NCBI RefSeq assembly: GCF_011008565.1
Contig: NZ_JAAIWK010000001.1
Coordinates: forward strand, 247,081 to 311,080
Direction of reading: 5' to 3'
Source of the DNA: Heyndrickxia ginsengihumi
GTDB taxonomy: Bacteria > Bacillota > Bacilli > Bacillales > Bacillaceae_C
DNA length: 64,000 nt
Positions 7,761 through 15,188 of this stretch are shown in pieces (within the stretch, counting starts at the first letter, position 1; each line of letters begins with the position of its first letter). Below the pieces are notes generated by a model that worked only from the letters and a program-made list of their open reading frames with translations, was not told the DNA's origin and searched no databases. Both the position numbers and the translations under genes were made by a program.

Positions 7761-8181
7761 CACTTACCTCCAAAGAATCAATCATGATTTTTCTATACAT
7801 GTTTAAATTTTGATGAATATTTATTACATGGCATGTACCTTTTTCACCAACAAAATTTTCAAACTCATTATCAGGAGCCAATTCGATGAATTTAGCAAAC
7901 TGTTGAATAAATTCCTGATACCTTTTACCAAAGTTCATATTGTCATCGTATGAGAACACTTGCTCCTCTTCAAAACTTTCAAATTCATTTGATAATAAGA
8001 ATGTGAACTTAACAAAATTGTAATTATTAGATTTTGCTCTAAATGTAGTATACTTTGTTATTTCAAAATCATAAGAAATCGAACTTACCTCTTGCTCATC
8101 TGAAACAAGGTCCATATGATTAACACTAGACCTTTTCAGTTCAACTATTTTTCTTAATCTTTCAGCACTGCAATTATACAT
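7750..8181 (-). CDS. Hypothetical protein translated with the helicase, possible DNA-binding partner
   Basis: The chosen start at 8181 follows GAGGTGGAGTCA and gives 143 residues (MYNCSAERLRKIV...); the frame stays open to 8265 but that region has no ribosome site. The protein has a basic N terminus, a beta-rich middle (YTTFRAKSNNYNFVKFTFLL) and an acidic tail ending SLEVSDDE. The acidic C terminus and its coupling to the helicase gene resemble single-stranded DNA-binding or helicase-loading partners, such as those encoded beside cch in SCC. No diagnostic motif is visible, so the function is inference only. Confidence 0.6.
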   Translation of the reverse strand: MYNCSAERLRKIVELKRSSVNHMDLVSDEQEVSSISYDFEITKYTTFRAKSNNYNFVKFTFLLSNEFESFEEEQVFSYDDNMNFGKRYQEFIQQFAKFIELAPDNEFENFVGEKGTCHVINIHQNLNMYRKIMIDSLEVSDDE

Positions 8182-8306
8182 TGACTCCACCTCATTATAA
8201 TTTTTTATGAGTCCCCAAGCGTTCACGCCCGGTTCCACCGTTAAAGTTAATAGCACCATTATCAAAGTTGATTTTTCAATCGTTCGCTATCATACTTCAA
8301 AAGGTC

Positions 8307-8347
8307 CCTAATAGATTGTTCGGAGTTCGCGTTTTTTGTTATGCGAA
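8307..8347. repeat. Bipartite direct repeat, copy 1
   Basis: CCTAATAGATTGTTC (8307-8321), then 17 bases, then TTATGCGAA (8339-8347). The same two blocks with the same 17-base spacing recur at 9075-9115. This copy lies upstream of the gene for the helicase partner. Identical spacing of two exact blocks suggests a protein-binding operator shared by the two transcripts. Confidence 0.7.
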
Positions 8348-8375
8348 TTCAAATTATTAAACATCTAAAAATTTA

Positions 8376-8399
8376 TAAAGGGGCTTCTGTTAGCCCCTT
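8376..8399 (-). terminator. Terminator after the 176-residue gene
   Basis: GGGGCT and AGCCCC form a stem on the minus strand, followed by TTTATAAATTTTT. It lies 56 bases beyond the stop codon of the gene ending at 8455, separating it from the helicase operon. Confidence 0.65.
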
Positions 8400-8454
8400 C
8401 TCTAGATAAATTCATCAGGAAACATGGGATAATATTTTTCTATATTAAGAGCCA

Positions 8455-8985
8455 TTATGAATTCTCCTTAGCAGAATCTATAATAGAATTATCCATTTCT
8501 TTAGACAGTAAAATCTTTAAAAATTGGTTTTTTCTATAATACTCCTCTAAATACAACTCTTCTGATATATCCCTTTCACCTTCACTTAAATTGAGCTCTT
8601 TCAAATCACAAAGCTTTAGTTCACCTAGTTGGCTTAACATGTTTTCTTCTATTAATTTTTTATCTTCTTCTCCTAATTCAGAAATAAGTAGTTCATGAGG
8701 AATAAACCATATTGCATGAACTTCATCGTGGTATACATACAAATGACAAGGTGGATATTTTAAATTTTTAAAATCACTTGCAATATAATTCTTAAAAGAA
8801 TTCCAATCCTTTTCATTTGCTGCTCTTTCACTTAATAGTGGATGGTAAGAGAATATCGCAAAAATGTTTTCCAAATCATAATTTTTACTTATAAATGCTC
8901 GATAACTTTCAATAAACTCCAAATCCCATTTTGTATTTCTTCTTAAATTCACCATTACTTTATCAACGCTTGAATAGTTGCTCAT
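8455..8985 (-). CDS. Hypothetical 176-residue protein of the cassette
   Basis: The ATG at 8985 follows AAAAGGAGGAAC. The product has an N-terminal segment (MSNYSSVDKVMVNLRR), a central stretch with YPPCHLYVYHDEVHAIWFIPHELL, and a long acidic helix-rich C terminus with many Glu and Leu. No membrane segment or known motif was seen. It stands alone between a strong promoter (9100-9128) and a terminator, and shares an upstream repeat with the helicase operon, so it is probably co-regulated with cassette replication. I do not recognise it. Confidence 0.7.
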   Translation of the reverse strand: MSNYSSVDKVMVNLRRNTKWDLEFIESYRAFISKNYDLENIFAIFSYHPLLSERAANEKDWNSFKNYIASDFKNLKYPPCHLYVYHDEVHAIWFIPHELLISELGEEDKKLIEENMLSQLGELKLCDLKELNLSEGERDISEELYLEEYYRKNQFLKILLSKEMDNSIIDSAKENS

Positions 8986-9074
8986 ATTCTTGTTCCTCCT
9001 TTTCTATAGCCTATAAAAGCAATCTTTGGAAAGACAGTATCACATCTTCCAAGCATGCTTATACTATATGGCTA

Positions 9075-9115
9075 CCTAATAGATTGTTCATTCAAAATCA
9101 TTATAGTTATGCGAA
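9075..9115. repeat. Bipartite direct repeat, copy 2
   Basis: CCTAATAGATTGTTC (9075-9089) and TTATGCGAA (9107-9115), with the same 17-base gap as the copy at 8307. It overlaps the predicted minus-strand promoter of the 176-residue gene and is 66 bases before the plus-strand HTH gene at 9181, a suitable place for an operator controlling both directions. Confidence 0.7.
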
Positions 9116-9128
9116 TACCAAATTGTAA
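9100..9128 (-). promoter_or_regulatory. SigA-type promoter for the 176-residue gene
   Basis: On the minus strand TTACAA is followed after 17 bases by a perfect TATAAT. The transcript would start about 115 bases before the ATG at 8985. The TTATGCGAA half of the direct repeat falls in the spacer, so a bound protein would block RNA polymerase. Confidence 0.6.
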
Positions 9129-9180
9129 TTTTAAAATGAACACATTATACTTAAATAAAACTATTTTGGGAGTAAATAAA

Positions 9181-9633
9181 GTGATTTCTTTAGACAAAAA
9201 AAGAGATGTTTTTATCCTTTGGTTTATAAAACGTCATACTAAGAGAGAAATAAGTAGATTAATAAATATGAGCAGAGGAACAGTTGATAAGATTATTAAG
9301 GAGTGTCAACAAAGGATTCGTGAGCTTAATGTATCATTTGAAGCAGACCTATTGAGCCATATTGATGAAATTGTTGTTGCTCCTTCAATAGAAAGAAAGC
9401 GTAAACCCTATAAATTAAACGCAGAAACCATATCCTTTATAAAAGAACTGGTAATTAATAACGAAAAACTGATTAGTATAGATTCTGAAGATGGCAAGTC
9501 CACAAAAGAAATTTTTGAGTATTTCCAGAAGCAAAAAAAAGAGAAGCCTAATCTTATTACAGACTTCTCTCTGGATTACTTTTATAAAAAAGTGAGAGAA
9601 ATTAAAGACGAAATCCATGAAAAAGGTATCTGA
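9181..9633 (+). CDS. Helix-turn-helix DNA-binding protein of the cassette
   Basis: This is the only plus-strand gene in its part of the cassette. The GTG at 9181 follows GGGAG by eight bases and gives 150 residues; upstream in-frame ATGs have no ribosome site. Residues about 12-45 form a helix-turn-helix (WFIKRHTKREISRLINMSRG) similar to that of IS21-type transposase IstA or related regulators. The remainder is basic and contains no DDE catalytic core, so it is not a functional transposase. Its position beside the shared direct repeats suggests it is the local regulator, perhaps binding them. The function is inferred from position and fold only. Confidence 0.65.
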   Translation: MISLDKKRDVFILWFIKRHTKREISRLINMSRGTVDKIIKECQQRIRELNVSFEADLLSHIDEIVVAPSIERKRKPYKLNAETISFIKELVINNEKLISIDSEDGKSTKEIFEYFQKQKKEKPNLITDFSLDYFYKKVREIKDEIHEKGI

Positions 9634-9637
9634 AATT

Positions 9638-9946
9638 CTAATAATCGCTAGGGAACAACATTATCTGCTTATCAGATTCATCAATAATCCAAACTGTAAT
9701 ATCCTTTATACTTAACACACCTTGTTCTATTATTATTTCTTGCTTAATGGCTGGCTGTTCTTGCTGATTGATTATCTTTACATTGTTACCGTCACTTTTA
9801 ATTTCAAATAATTGTAAATAATCCATTGTATCTTTTCTTTTAATTGCAATTGAGTCCAGCAGCTCCCACAGGAGAACTTGTATTTCTATATTTAATTCTA
9901 CATTTATTGCTCTTGTCACATACCGAGGCTTACCTTGTTTAGCCAT
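9638..9946 (-). CDS. DUF960-family cassette protein
   Basis: A protein of 102 residues whose ATG at 9946 lies one base after the previous stop and eight bases after GGGGGG. It matches the pattern I recall for DUF960 of SCC elements: an N-terminal RYVTRAINVELN, then IEIQVLLWELLDSI, DYLQLFEI, and a C-terminal WIIDESDKQIMLFP. DUF960 is one of the conserved non-essential genes beside ccr in staphylococcal cassettes. Biochemical function is unknown. It ends a four-gene operon with RadC, DUF1643 and an acidic protein. Confidence 0.65.
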   Translation of the reverse strand: MAKQGKPRYVTRAINVELNIEIQVLLWELLDSIAIKRKDTMDYLQLFEIKSDGNNVKIINQQEQPAIKQEIIIEQGVLSIKDITVWIIDESDKQIMLFPSDY

Positions 9947-9947
9947 T

Positions 9948-10253
9948 TTAATTTCCCCCCTCATTTAACAATTCCTTATACACCCTTACCCCATTTTTCA
10001 GACAAACTAAAAAGAGTGAATTATTGGTTTCTGCTTCTAAGGCAATTCCAATAATCCACTCTGACTCTTCATTATATATATACGTGTGAAATAAAACTGG
10101 ATTCGATAATATTTGCAACACATCCTCTGAAATGAGTTCCTCATCTAGTTCCTCATGATATAGAAGTACCGTTTCCTCTCCTACCGCATTTAATTCAACT
10201 GCTACACCAAATTTCTCTTCCATAAAATCTTTCAATTGCTCGATATCAAACAT
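9948..10253 (-). CDS. Small acidic protein, candidate SAUGI-like uracil-DNA glycosylase inhibitor
   Basis: This gene encodes 101 residues, start ATG at 10253 after GGAG. The protein is strongly acidic and beta-rich (WIIGIALEAETNNSLFLV). In staphylococcal SCC elements the gene between DUF1643 and DUF960 usually encodes SAUGI, a DNA mimic about 113 residues long that inhibits uracil-DNA glycosylase. The position, size and charge fit, but I see no clear sequence identity, so this is a candidate only. Confidence 0.5.
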   Translation of the reverse strand: MFDIEQLKDFMEEKFGVAVELNAVGEETVLLYHEELDEELISEDVLQILSNPVLFHTYIYNEESEWIIGIALEAETNNSLFLVCLKNGVRVYKELLNEGGN

Positions 10254-10281
10254 GGAGTGACTCCTTTCAAATATAATATTA

Positions 10282-10797
10282 TTAGCTCACCTTATGGCTA
10301 TCGTCATACGGTACTAATTTCCACTGCCTTTTCAGAGCAGGATAGAGAGGATGGAAACCTTTTCTACCAAAATTCGCTTCTATTTGAAGAATGTTTGCTC
10401 TCTTGTCTAGTAATATGGCTAAAATCATGTTTAACCGTTCAACAGCTTTCTTATTTGTCTCTACTCCTTTTCCAACCGCAATAATGACATCATCTACTCT
10501 TGCGATAGCTTCTTGAATACATTTCAAGTTTTCAATAACGGACTCTTTCGTTTCATTTCCATCAATAGATGGAAACAAATTTACAATATCGACAACACCG
10601 TATTCCAATTTAGAAAGGTTATTAATGACATACATCGTTGTTTGGTCTTGCACAATTTCATCTGCTTGACCTGCGTTTTTCATGATGACAAGTGCTTTTT
10701 TCCTGTCCTTGTCCCACTCTTTCCTAATAAGATACTTGTTTTTCATTTCGTCATCATAAGTGACTTCTGTTTTTATCGTGCTTTTTGTTATTTTCAC
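10282..10797 (-). CDS. DUF1643-family cassette protein
   Basis: A protein of 171 residues starting at GTG 10797, nine bases after GGAG. It contains the DUF1643 signature: an N-terminal KNKYLIRKEWDKDRKKALVIM, the block GQADEIVQDQTTMYVINNL, then VDIVNLFPS and IIAVGKGVETNKKAVERL. DUF1643 genes are regular members of SCC elements and also occur in phages; the molecular role is unknown. Here it follows RadC by 15 bases and precedes the SAUGI-like gene by 28 bases, matching the staphylococcal gene neighbourhood. Confidence 0.75.
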   Translation of the reverse strand: MKITKSTIKTEVTYDDEMKNKYLIRKEWDKDRKKALVIMKNAGQADEIVQDQTTMYVINNLSKLEYGVVDIVNLFPSIDGNETKESVIENLKCIQEAIARVDDVIIAVGKGVETNKKAVERLNMILAILLDKRANILQIEANFGRKGFHPLYPALKRQWKLVPYDDSHKVS

Positions 10798-10812
10798 TGG
10801 TTTTTTCTCCTT

Positions 10813-11295
10813 TCAGATTATTCCCTTTTCCTTCAAAGAAATAAATGATTCATCGCCCACGATGATGTGGTCAAGAACGTCTATGCCTATGATTTTGCCT
10901 GCTTCTGCTAATCTCTTTGTAACCTCAATATCTTCTTTACTTGGTTCTGGCACCCCTGATGGATGATTGTGTCCAACAATTATTGACGCAGCATTACTTA
11001 AAATTGCTGATTTCATCACCTCTCTAGGGTGTACTACACTAGCGTTTAAGCTGCCTATGTGACAGACATTAATCGACACTGGCTGATTCTTGGTATCAAG
11101 TGAAGCAACAATAAAATGCTCTCGGTCCTTATCTGAAAGGAACAACTGCATTAATTCATAACCATCTTTAGGTGACATAACTGACCTTTCTTTATAAAGT
11201 AAGCTAGATTCCTTTACTAATTTTAATGAAACGACATTTACTCGCTTAGCTGGCGCCTCTCTTACTTCCTCTAAAAATTTGATTTGTTCAAACAT
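10813..11295 (-). CDS. radC: RadC-like JAB/MPN-domain protein
   Basis: 160 residues covering the RadC/JAB domain without the N-terminal helix-hairpin-helix of chromosomal RadC (about 225 residues). The JAMM metal motif is intact: GHNHPSGVPEPSKED near residues 112-126, with an upstream Glu. Short RadC proteins of this type are common in mobile elements, including SCC, and are suspected to have a DNA- or protein-processing role, not established. Start ATG 11295 follows AGGAGG. First gene of the RadC-DUF1643-SAUGI-like-DUF960 operon, with a hairpin just upstream in its leader. Confidence 0.8.
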   Translation of the reverse strand: MFEQIKFLEEVREAPAKRVNVVSLKLVKESSLLYKERSVMSPKDGYELMQLFLSDKDREHFIVASLDTKNQPVSINVCHIGSLNASVVHPREVMKSAILSNAASIIVGHNHPSGVPEPSKEDIEVTKRLAEAGKIIGIDVLDHIIVGDESFISLKEKGII

Positions 11296-11319
11296 ACTAT
11301 ATTCCTCCTAATAAATTTA

Positions 11320-11355
11320 AAAGCCATATCCCCTTATACAAGGGGATATAGCTTT
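11320..11355 (-). terminator. Hairpin in the radC leader, possible attenuator
   Basis: Arms 11320-11335 and 11340-11355 (AAAGCCATATCCCCTT against AAGGGGATATAGCTTT) pair with one mismatch around a four-base loop. On the minus strand the stem is followed by TTTTAAATTTATT and then the radC ribosome site, so a radC transcript starting upstream would have to pass a terminator-like structure. Confidence 0.5.
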
Positions 11356-11559
11356 ATATTTGTATACAACTTCAAATAAATAATATATATTCATAATTGA
11401 TATTAAGACGCTTGCAAAAAATAACAAAATTACTTTTTCTCTATTCCTAAAAAAGAAGTGGTTTTTCGACAAAATGATAATTTTTTTACCAAATGAATAA
11501 AAAAAGAAGGATTAAAGCATGAATATAGAGAAAGAGTCTTAGCGAGGAGGTATTATTTG

Positions 11560-11982
11560 ATGTCACACAAATTAATGTTTGTAGCTAGACCTAGCAATTG
11601 GGAGTTTATCAAAGATAAATTTGATTTCTGGCCTTTAAAACTAAAAGATGCACGATTAATTGATAGGTACGCAAATATTGATGATGAAGTATTAGTATAT
11701 CTTTCACAAAAAAGTGCAATAACAGGTTTATTAAAAATCAGAGAAAAGCCTAAAAGACTAGATTCTCCATTATCCTTTACCAACAATGAATATGAATACT
11801 ACTTGCCAATAACCTACAGCAAAATACTTACTGAAGATTTAAGTATTCCTCTTAGACCATTAATCTCAGAACTAGAACTTACAAAAATGAGACAAGATAA
11901 TTGGGGGGCTGTTCTCCAAAAAGCAGTAGTCAAAATTAAAGAAAAGGACTTTGAACTATTATACTCAAAAATCATCTCGTAA
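11560..11982 (+). CDS. EVE-domain (PUA-like) protein
   Basis: 140 residues; ATG 11560 is nine bases after GGAGG (a TTG one codon earlier is also possible). The layout fits the EVE fold: VARPSNWEFIK at the start, DDEVLVYLSQKSAITGLLKI in the middle and RQDNWGAVLQKAVVKI near the end. EVE domains bind modified bases, and in prokaryotes they cluster with restriction and other defence genes. The methyltransferase gene 500 bases downstream is in the same direction. It may read or restrict modified DNA, but no nuclease domain is fused to it. Confidence 0.65.
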   Translation: MSHKLMFVARPSNWEFIKDKFDFWPLKLKDARLIDRYANIDDEVLVYLSQKSAITGLLKIREKPKRLDSPLSFTNNEYEYYLPITYSKILTEDLSIPLRPLISELELTKMRQDNWGAVLQKAVVKIKEKDFELLYSKIIS

Positions 11983-12485
11983 TAACCTTGCCCAAAATAT
12001 GATACACCCACTAAAAATTATCCCAATACAACATAATTATTACAAGTGAAGGCATGTAAGACTAGGGGAAAGAAAATGAATAACTTTGGGTTTCTGTCCT
12101 TCCCTTAGTCACAATCCTTTTAAGGTACTTTCCTTATTATCCACAGAATCTCCCTATAAACAATTTACAAGTTCACACTGTTTAATCTAATCCCCCAAAA
12201 AATAAAACTTACAGGCAGGTAATAAAAGCTTAATTTTAGCTAAGTGGCAACATAATAAGCCATTTTGCTAATGTAAGGCGTTTTAAAATTACTCTTAACT
12301 ATATATTATTTATATGACTTTAAATTAATAACAGTTATTAATCTAAAGAATAATAGGGAAAATGGGAAAACAAGGTAAGGAGGTTATACTCTTTAAAAAA
12401 AATGTCGAATAGGTTAAACTAAATAGTACTATCTTTGAGTTAATCTTATCTACAAGGTTAGACTTTCAAAGAAGGAGGTAATAAT
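11983..12485. other. 503-base gap between the EVE and methyltransferase genes
   Basis: No gene is evident. It is AT-rich, has one isolated DnaA-box-like TTATCCACA (12137-12145), and a perfect 19-bp palindrome at 12324-12342. The sequence TATGATAC near 11999 resembles the rlmH end but lacks the rest of the attachment core. Confidence 0.5.
12324..12342. promoter_or_regulatory. Palindromic operator candidate upstream of the methyltransferase
   Basis: ATTAATAAC and GTTATTAAT surround a single central A, a perfect nine-base inverted repeat. It lies about 140 bases before the methyltransferase start. The partner restriction enzyme has an XRE domain that might bind such a site. Confidence 0.4.
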
Positions 12486-13634
12486 TTGAGCAAAATTTTA
12501 GTAAGTGAACAAAGAAATTATATGGTTAAAACTGTAGCTGAAGCTAAGGAAATTTCTACAGTGTTTTTGAGTAGTGAAGGTATAAACGATGTCGAATTCG
12601 GTTTACCAGAGATTGATGATAGATATGATATATGGAGAGTACCGCTATTAAGTAGTAACAATACTCTTCTTGGCCATGTTATTATAAATGCTAAAAATGG
12701 AGAAATTGATAAGAAAAAGACAACAAAAAAAGAAGTTATTGACTCTAGATTAATCTTTTCTGGTCAAAAAGAAGAAAAAAAAGTTAAAAGTAAAAAAGGT
12801 AAGTATCCTATTTCACCTCTTCCAAACATGATACTTAAAGGGGATAGTCGGGAGGTCTTGGATACTTTACCTGAAGAATCTGTTGATTTGATTTTCACTT
12901 CACCTCCATACTATAATGCTCGAACTGAATATAGCGATTATGCAACTTATGAAGAATATCTTGAAGTAATTCGAGAAGTCATCCGAAAAAGTGCAAAAGT
13001 CTTAGTCGAAGGGCGATTTTTTGTTATGAATGTTTCCCCTGTACTTATTCCACGTGCGAGTAGAAGTGAAGCATCAAAAAGAATTGCTGTACCTTTTGAT
13101 ATGCACAGATTATTTATTGAAGAAGGTTTCGAGTTTGTGGATGATATTATTTGGCAAAAACCTGAAGGGGCAGGATGGGCAAGCGGAAGAGGACGACGTT
13201 TTGCCGCAGACAGAAATCCATTACAGTATAAGCCTGTTCCTGTGACTGAGAATATACTTGTTTATAGGAAAAAATCTGATAAATTAATTGACTGGTTTAT
13301 TCGTAGACATCCTAATCAGGAATTGGTACAAGAATCTAAAGTCGGTGATGACTATGAGAAAACAAACATTTGGTATATTAGTCCAGCTAGAGATAAGAGA
13401 CATAGAGCTATTTTCCCAAAGGAACTTGCTAGAAGAGTGATACAATACTATTCATTTAAAAATGATGTAGTTTTAGACCCTTTTGGAGGAATTGGTACAA
13501 CTGGAAAAGCAGCGGCTGACTTAGAACGCAGATTTGTCTTGATTGAGAAGGAAGAAGAATATGTTGAAGCTACAGTTAACGATTTAAGACAATTATATTT
13601 TGATATATTTGATGATATCGAAATAAGACGATAA
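12486..13634 (+). CDS. Beta-class DNA methyltransferase (likely N4-cytosine) of a type II R-M system
   Basis: 382 residues; TTG start at 12486 after AAGGAGGTAATAAT. The catalytic motif IV is SPPY (residues 139-142) and the SAM-binding motif [10 protein letters not shown] lies near the C terminus, so motif IV precedes motif I as in the beta class. SPPY is typical of N4-cytosine enzymes. The region between them, including [14 protein letters not shown], is the target-recognition area. The N-terminal 75 residues are an extra domain with a PepSY-like [18 protein letters not shown] pattern, unusual in a methyltransferase. It converges on the restriction endonuclease and protects host DNA from it. 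Recognition site cannot be told from sequence. Confidence 0.88.
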   Translation: MSKILVSEQRNYMVKTVAEAKEISTVFLSSEGINDVEFGLPEIDDRYDIWRVPLLSSNNTLLGHVIINAKNGEIDKKKTTKKEVIDSRLIFSGQKEEKKVKSKKGKYPISPLPNMILKGDSREVLDTLPEESVDLIFTSPPYYNARTEYSDYATYEEYLEVIREVIRKSAKVLVEGRFFVMNVSPVLIPRASRSEASKRIAVPFDMHRLFIEEGFEFVDDIIWQKPEGAGWASGRGRRFAADRNPLQYKPVPVTENILVYRKKSDKLIDWFIRRHPNQELVQESKVGDDYEKTNIWYISPARDKRHRAIFPKELARRVIQYYSFKNDVVLDPFGGIGTTGKAAADLERRFVLIEKEEEYVEATVNDLRQLYFDIFDDIEIRR

Positions 13635-13660
13635 AAGCAGGTTAATCCCTGCTTTTTTTT
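13633..13660 (+). terminator. Terminator of the methyltransferase gene
   Basis: AAAAGCAGG (13633-13641) and CCTGCTTTT (13648-13656) form a stem followed by T residues; it begins at the stop codon. Confidence 0.75.
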
Positions 13661-13687
13661 AAAAACTATGCTTATCTTTTCTTCAGA

Positions 13688-13723
13688 AAAACGCAAGTTG
13701 TGACTTAACACAGCTTGCGTTTT
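13688..13723. terminator. Bidirectional terminator between the convergent R-M genes
   Basis: AAAACGCAAGTTGTG pairs with CACAGCTTGCGTTTT (one G-T pair) around ACTTAA, with A and T runs at the two ends, so it can stop transcription from either side. Confidence 0.75.
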
Positions 13724-13726
13724 CCC

Positions 13727-15055
13727 TTACTCTTCAACAACAATTTTTTGTACAAATTGAGCAAGATTTATTTTATCCAATCCTTCCTCAATCCATTTAT
13801 GAACTTCCTCATCAGCTAAATCAGTTAAAACCCCACCCGTACCCAAACATTCATTTAGGTATCTTGAAAAGTGTTTTATCCAAAGTTCATCTTTCATCTC
13901 TACTGCATATCCTGCGATACTTTCAGCGATAGAACTCATATGACTGTTACTTCCTATAGTATCAACTATCACTATAGTTTTAGTTAAATGGTCTACTTTT
14001 CCAATTTCACTTTCACTTCTAAATCGAGTCATCTTATCAGTAGCAATTTCTGGGTTCCCTTTACCAATAAAGCCAATATCTATACGAACAGCTTTTCGGT
14101 TGTAGACCACTGTAGCATCGATTTCTCTCTCTTCTTCTTCTGATGAGGACAACCAAAATAGCTTTTGTGAAGGGTCAACAGTTTCTGGTACTTTAGAACA
14201 ATATTCAAATCCAAATAGGGTAAGGGATGCACCTAAAATCAACTTTTCAAAGAGTTTTCCACTCATTGACTTTGACGACCCTCGAACAGTTAAAGTTTGA
14301 GCTCCTATTGCTGTAAAGAGATTGTTTAAGAAATTCCAATCCACGTTTATCTCTTTTCCATTAATTGAAAGGGTCCCTTCAATATTACCAAAATTGTTTT
14401 CTAACAGTGGTACGACTTCTTCAAACGTATTTGTTAATTTATTTATATAATCGGTTAAATTTTCACGACCTCGGACAATATTGTCCAATCCTTTCTTTGT
14501 AAGACCCATTAACCATAAAGGAAGCAAACGTTGATTATCATTTCCAGATAATTGTAAAGATTTACCCAAGAAATCCAAGTAATTGTCCGTATTATTTTCT
14601 TCATGTTCTAAATCGAATAATAACTTAAAAATTGCGGCATTTGATATTATTATCCTATTTCTAGTCATGAATTCTGTAATGTCTCGAACATTTCCACCGC
14701 AAAGAACATTAAATACTAATGACCTTATACCTTCTTCTCCCAAAGCTTCTATAATGTCTTTGCTGGAAGAACGCATTAATTTTTGACCATCACTATGGTA
14801 CATATCATAAAGATTTTCATGTTTTTTTAAGTATTTCTTAAACCGTTCATATTCCTTAGTATCAACTAATTCCTCCATACTAACTTCTAAATCCTTTGCT
14901 AGTACTTCCAGCTGTTGATTGGTAGGAATTCTCTTACCATTTAATATTTTACTTACAATACTACTGTCTAAAGATAAATCACTTTGATTTATCTTTTTTT
15001 CCTCAAGTAATTTTTCAATATTAATACGTAATGCTAAAAGGTTTAAATTGTTCAT
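13727..15055 (-). CDS. Restriction endonuclease with a fused N-terminal XRE helix-turn-helix
   Basis: 442 residues. Start ATG 15055 lies ten bases after GGGGG. Residues about 8-62 are an XRE/cro-type helix-turn-helix (KINQSDLSLDSSIVSKILNG, then IPTNQQLEVLAKDLEVSMEEL). The C-terminal half holds GKLFEKLILGASLTLFGFEY and a PD-(D/E)XK-like EREIDATVVYNRKAVRIDIG core. The family may be that of CfrBI, whose partner is also an N4-cytosine methyltransferase, but that match is from memory and uncertain. The fused XRE domain probably makes the enzyme its own control protein, since a duplicated sequence lies in its promoter. It is the gene nearest rlmH in the island. Confidence 0.72.
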   Translation of the reverse strand: MNNLNLLALRINIEKLLEEKKINQSDLSLDSSIVSKILNGKRIPTNQQLEVLAKDLEVSMEELVDTKEYERFKKYLKKHENLYDMYHSDGQKLMRSSSKDIIEALGEEGIRSLVFNVLCGGNVRDITEFMTRNRIIISNAAIFKLLFDLEHEENNTDNYLDFLGKSLQLSGNDNQRLLPLWLMGLTKKGLDNIVRGRENLTDYINKLTNTFEEVVPLLENNFGNIEGTLSINGKEINVDWNFLNNLFTAIGAQTLTVRGSSKSMSGKLFEKLILGASLTLFGFEYCSKVPETVDPSQKLFWLSSSEEEEREIDATVVYNRKAVRIDIGFIGKGNPEIATDKMTRFRSESEIGKVDHLTKTIVIVDTIGSNSHMSSIAESIAGYAVEMKDELWIKHFSRYLNECLGTGGVLTDLADEEVHKWIEEGLDKINLAQFVQKIVVEE

Positions 15056-15081
15056 AAAAAAATAACCCCCTAAATTCAATT

Positions 15082-15172
15082 TTTTTAACCAAGTTACATC
15101 TTTTTGACAATATTAATATATCATTAATAAAGTTATAGTGTCAATATTTTTAACCAAGTTATATTTTTTTGA
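15082..15172. repeat. Duplicated 26-base sequence around the endonuclease promoter
   Basis: TTTTTAACCAAGTTA occurs at 15082-15096 and 15147-15161, each followed by a closely similar T-rich 11-mer ending TTTGA. The copies are 65 bases apart, one between promoter and gene and one upstream of the promoter. They are likely operators for the XRE domain of the endonuclease. Confidence 0.6.
15115..15144 (-). promoter_or_regulatory. Promoter of the endonuclease gene
   Basis: On the minus strand TTGACA is followed after 18 bases by TATATT; the predicted start is about 55 bases before the ATG and between the two repeated operator-like sequences. Confidence 0.55.
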
Positions 15173-15188
15173 ATTCAGAGGGTAAAAA

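Noticed and set aside
9055..9633. IS21-type transposase gene
   Set aside because: Only the helix-turn-helix resembles IstA; there is no DDE core, no IstB partner and no terminal repeats.
11995..12006. TATGATAC after the EVE gene as a second att site
   Set aside because: Only eight bases match the rlmH end and the conserved TGAGGTT flank is missing, so it cannot be told from chance.
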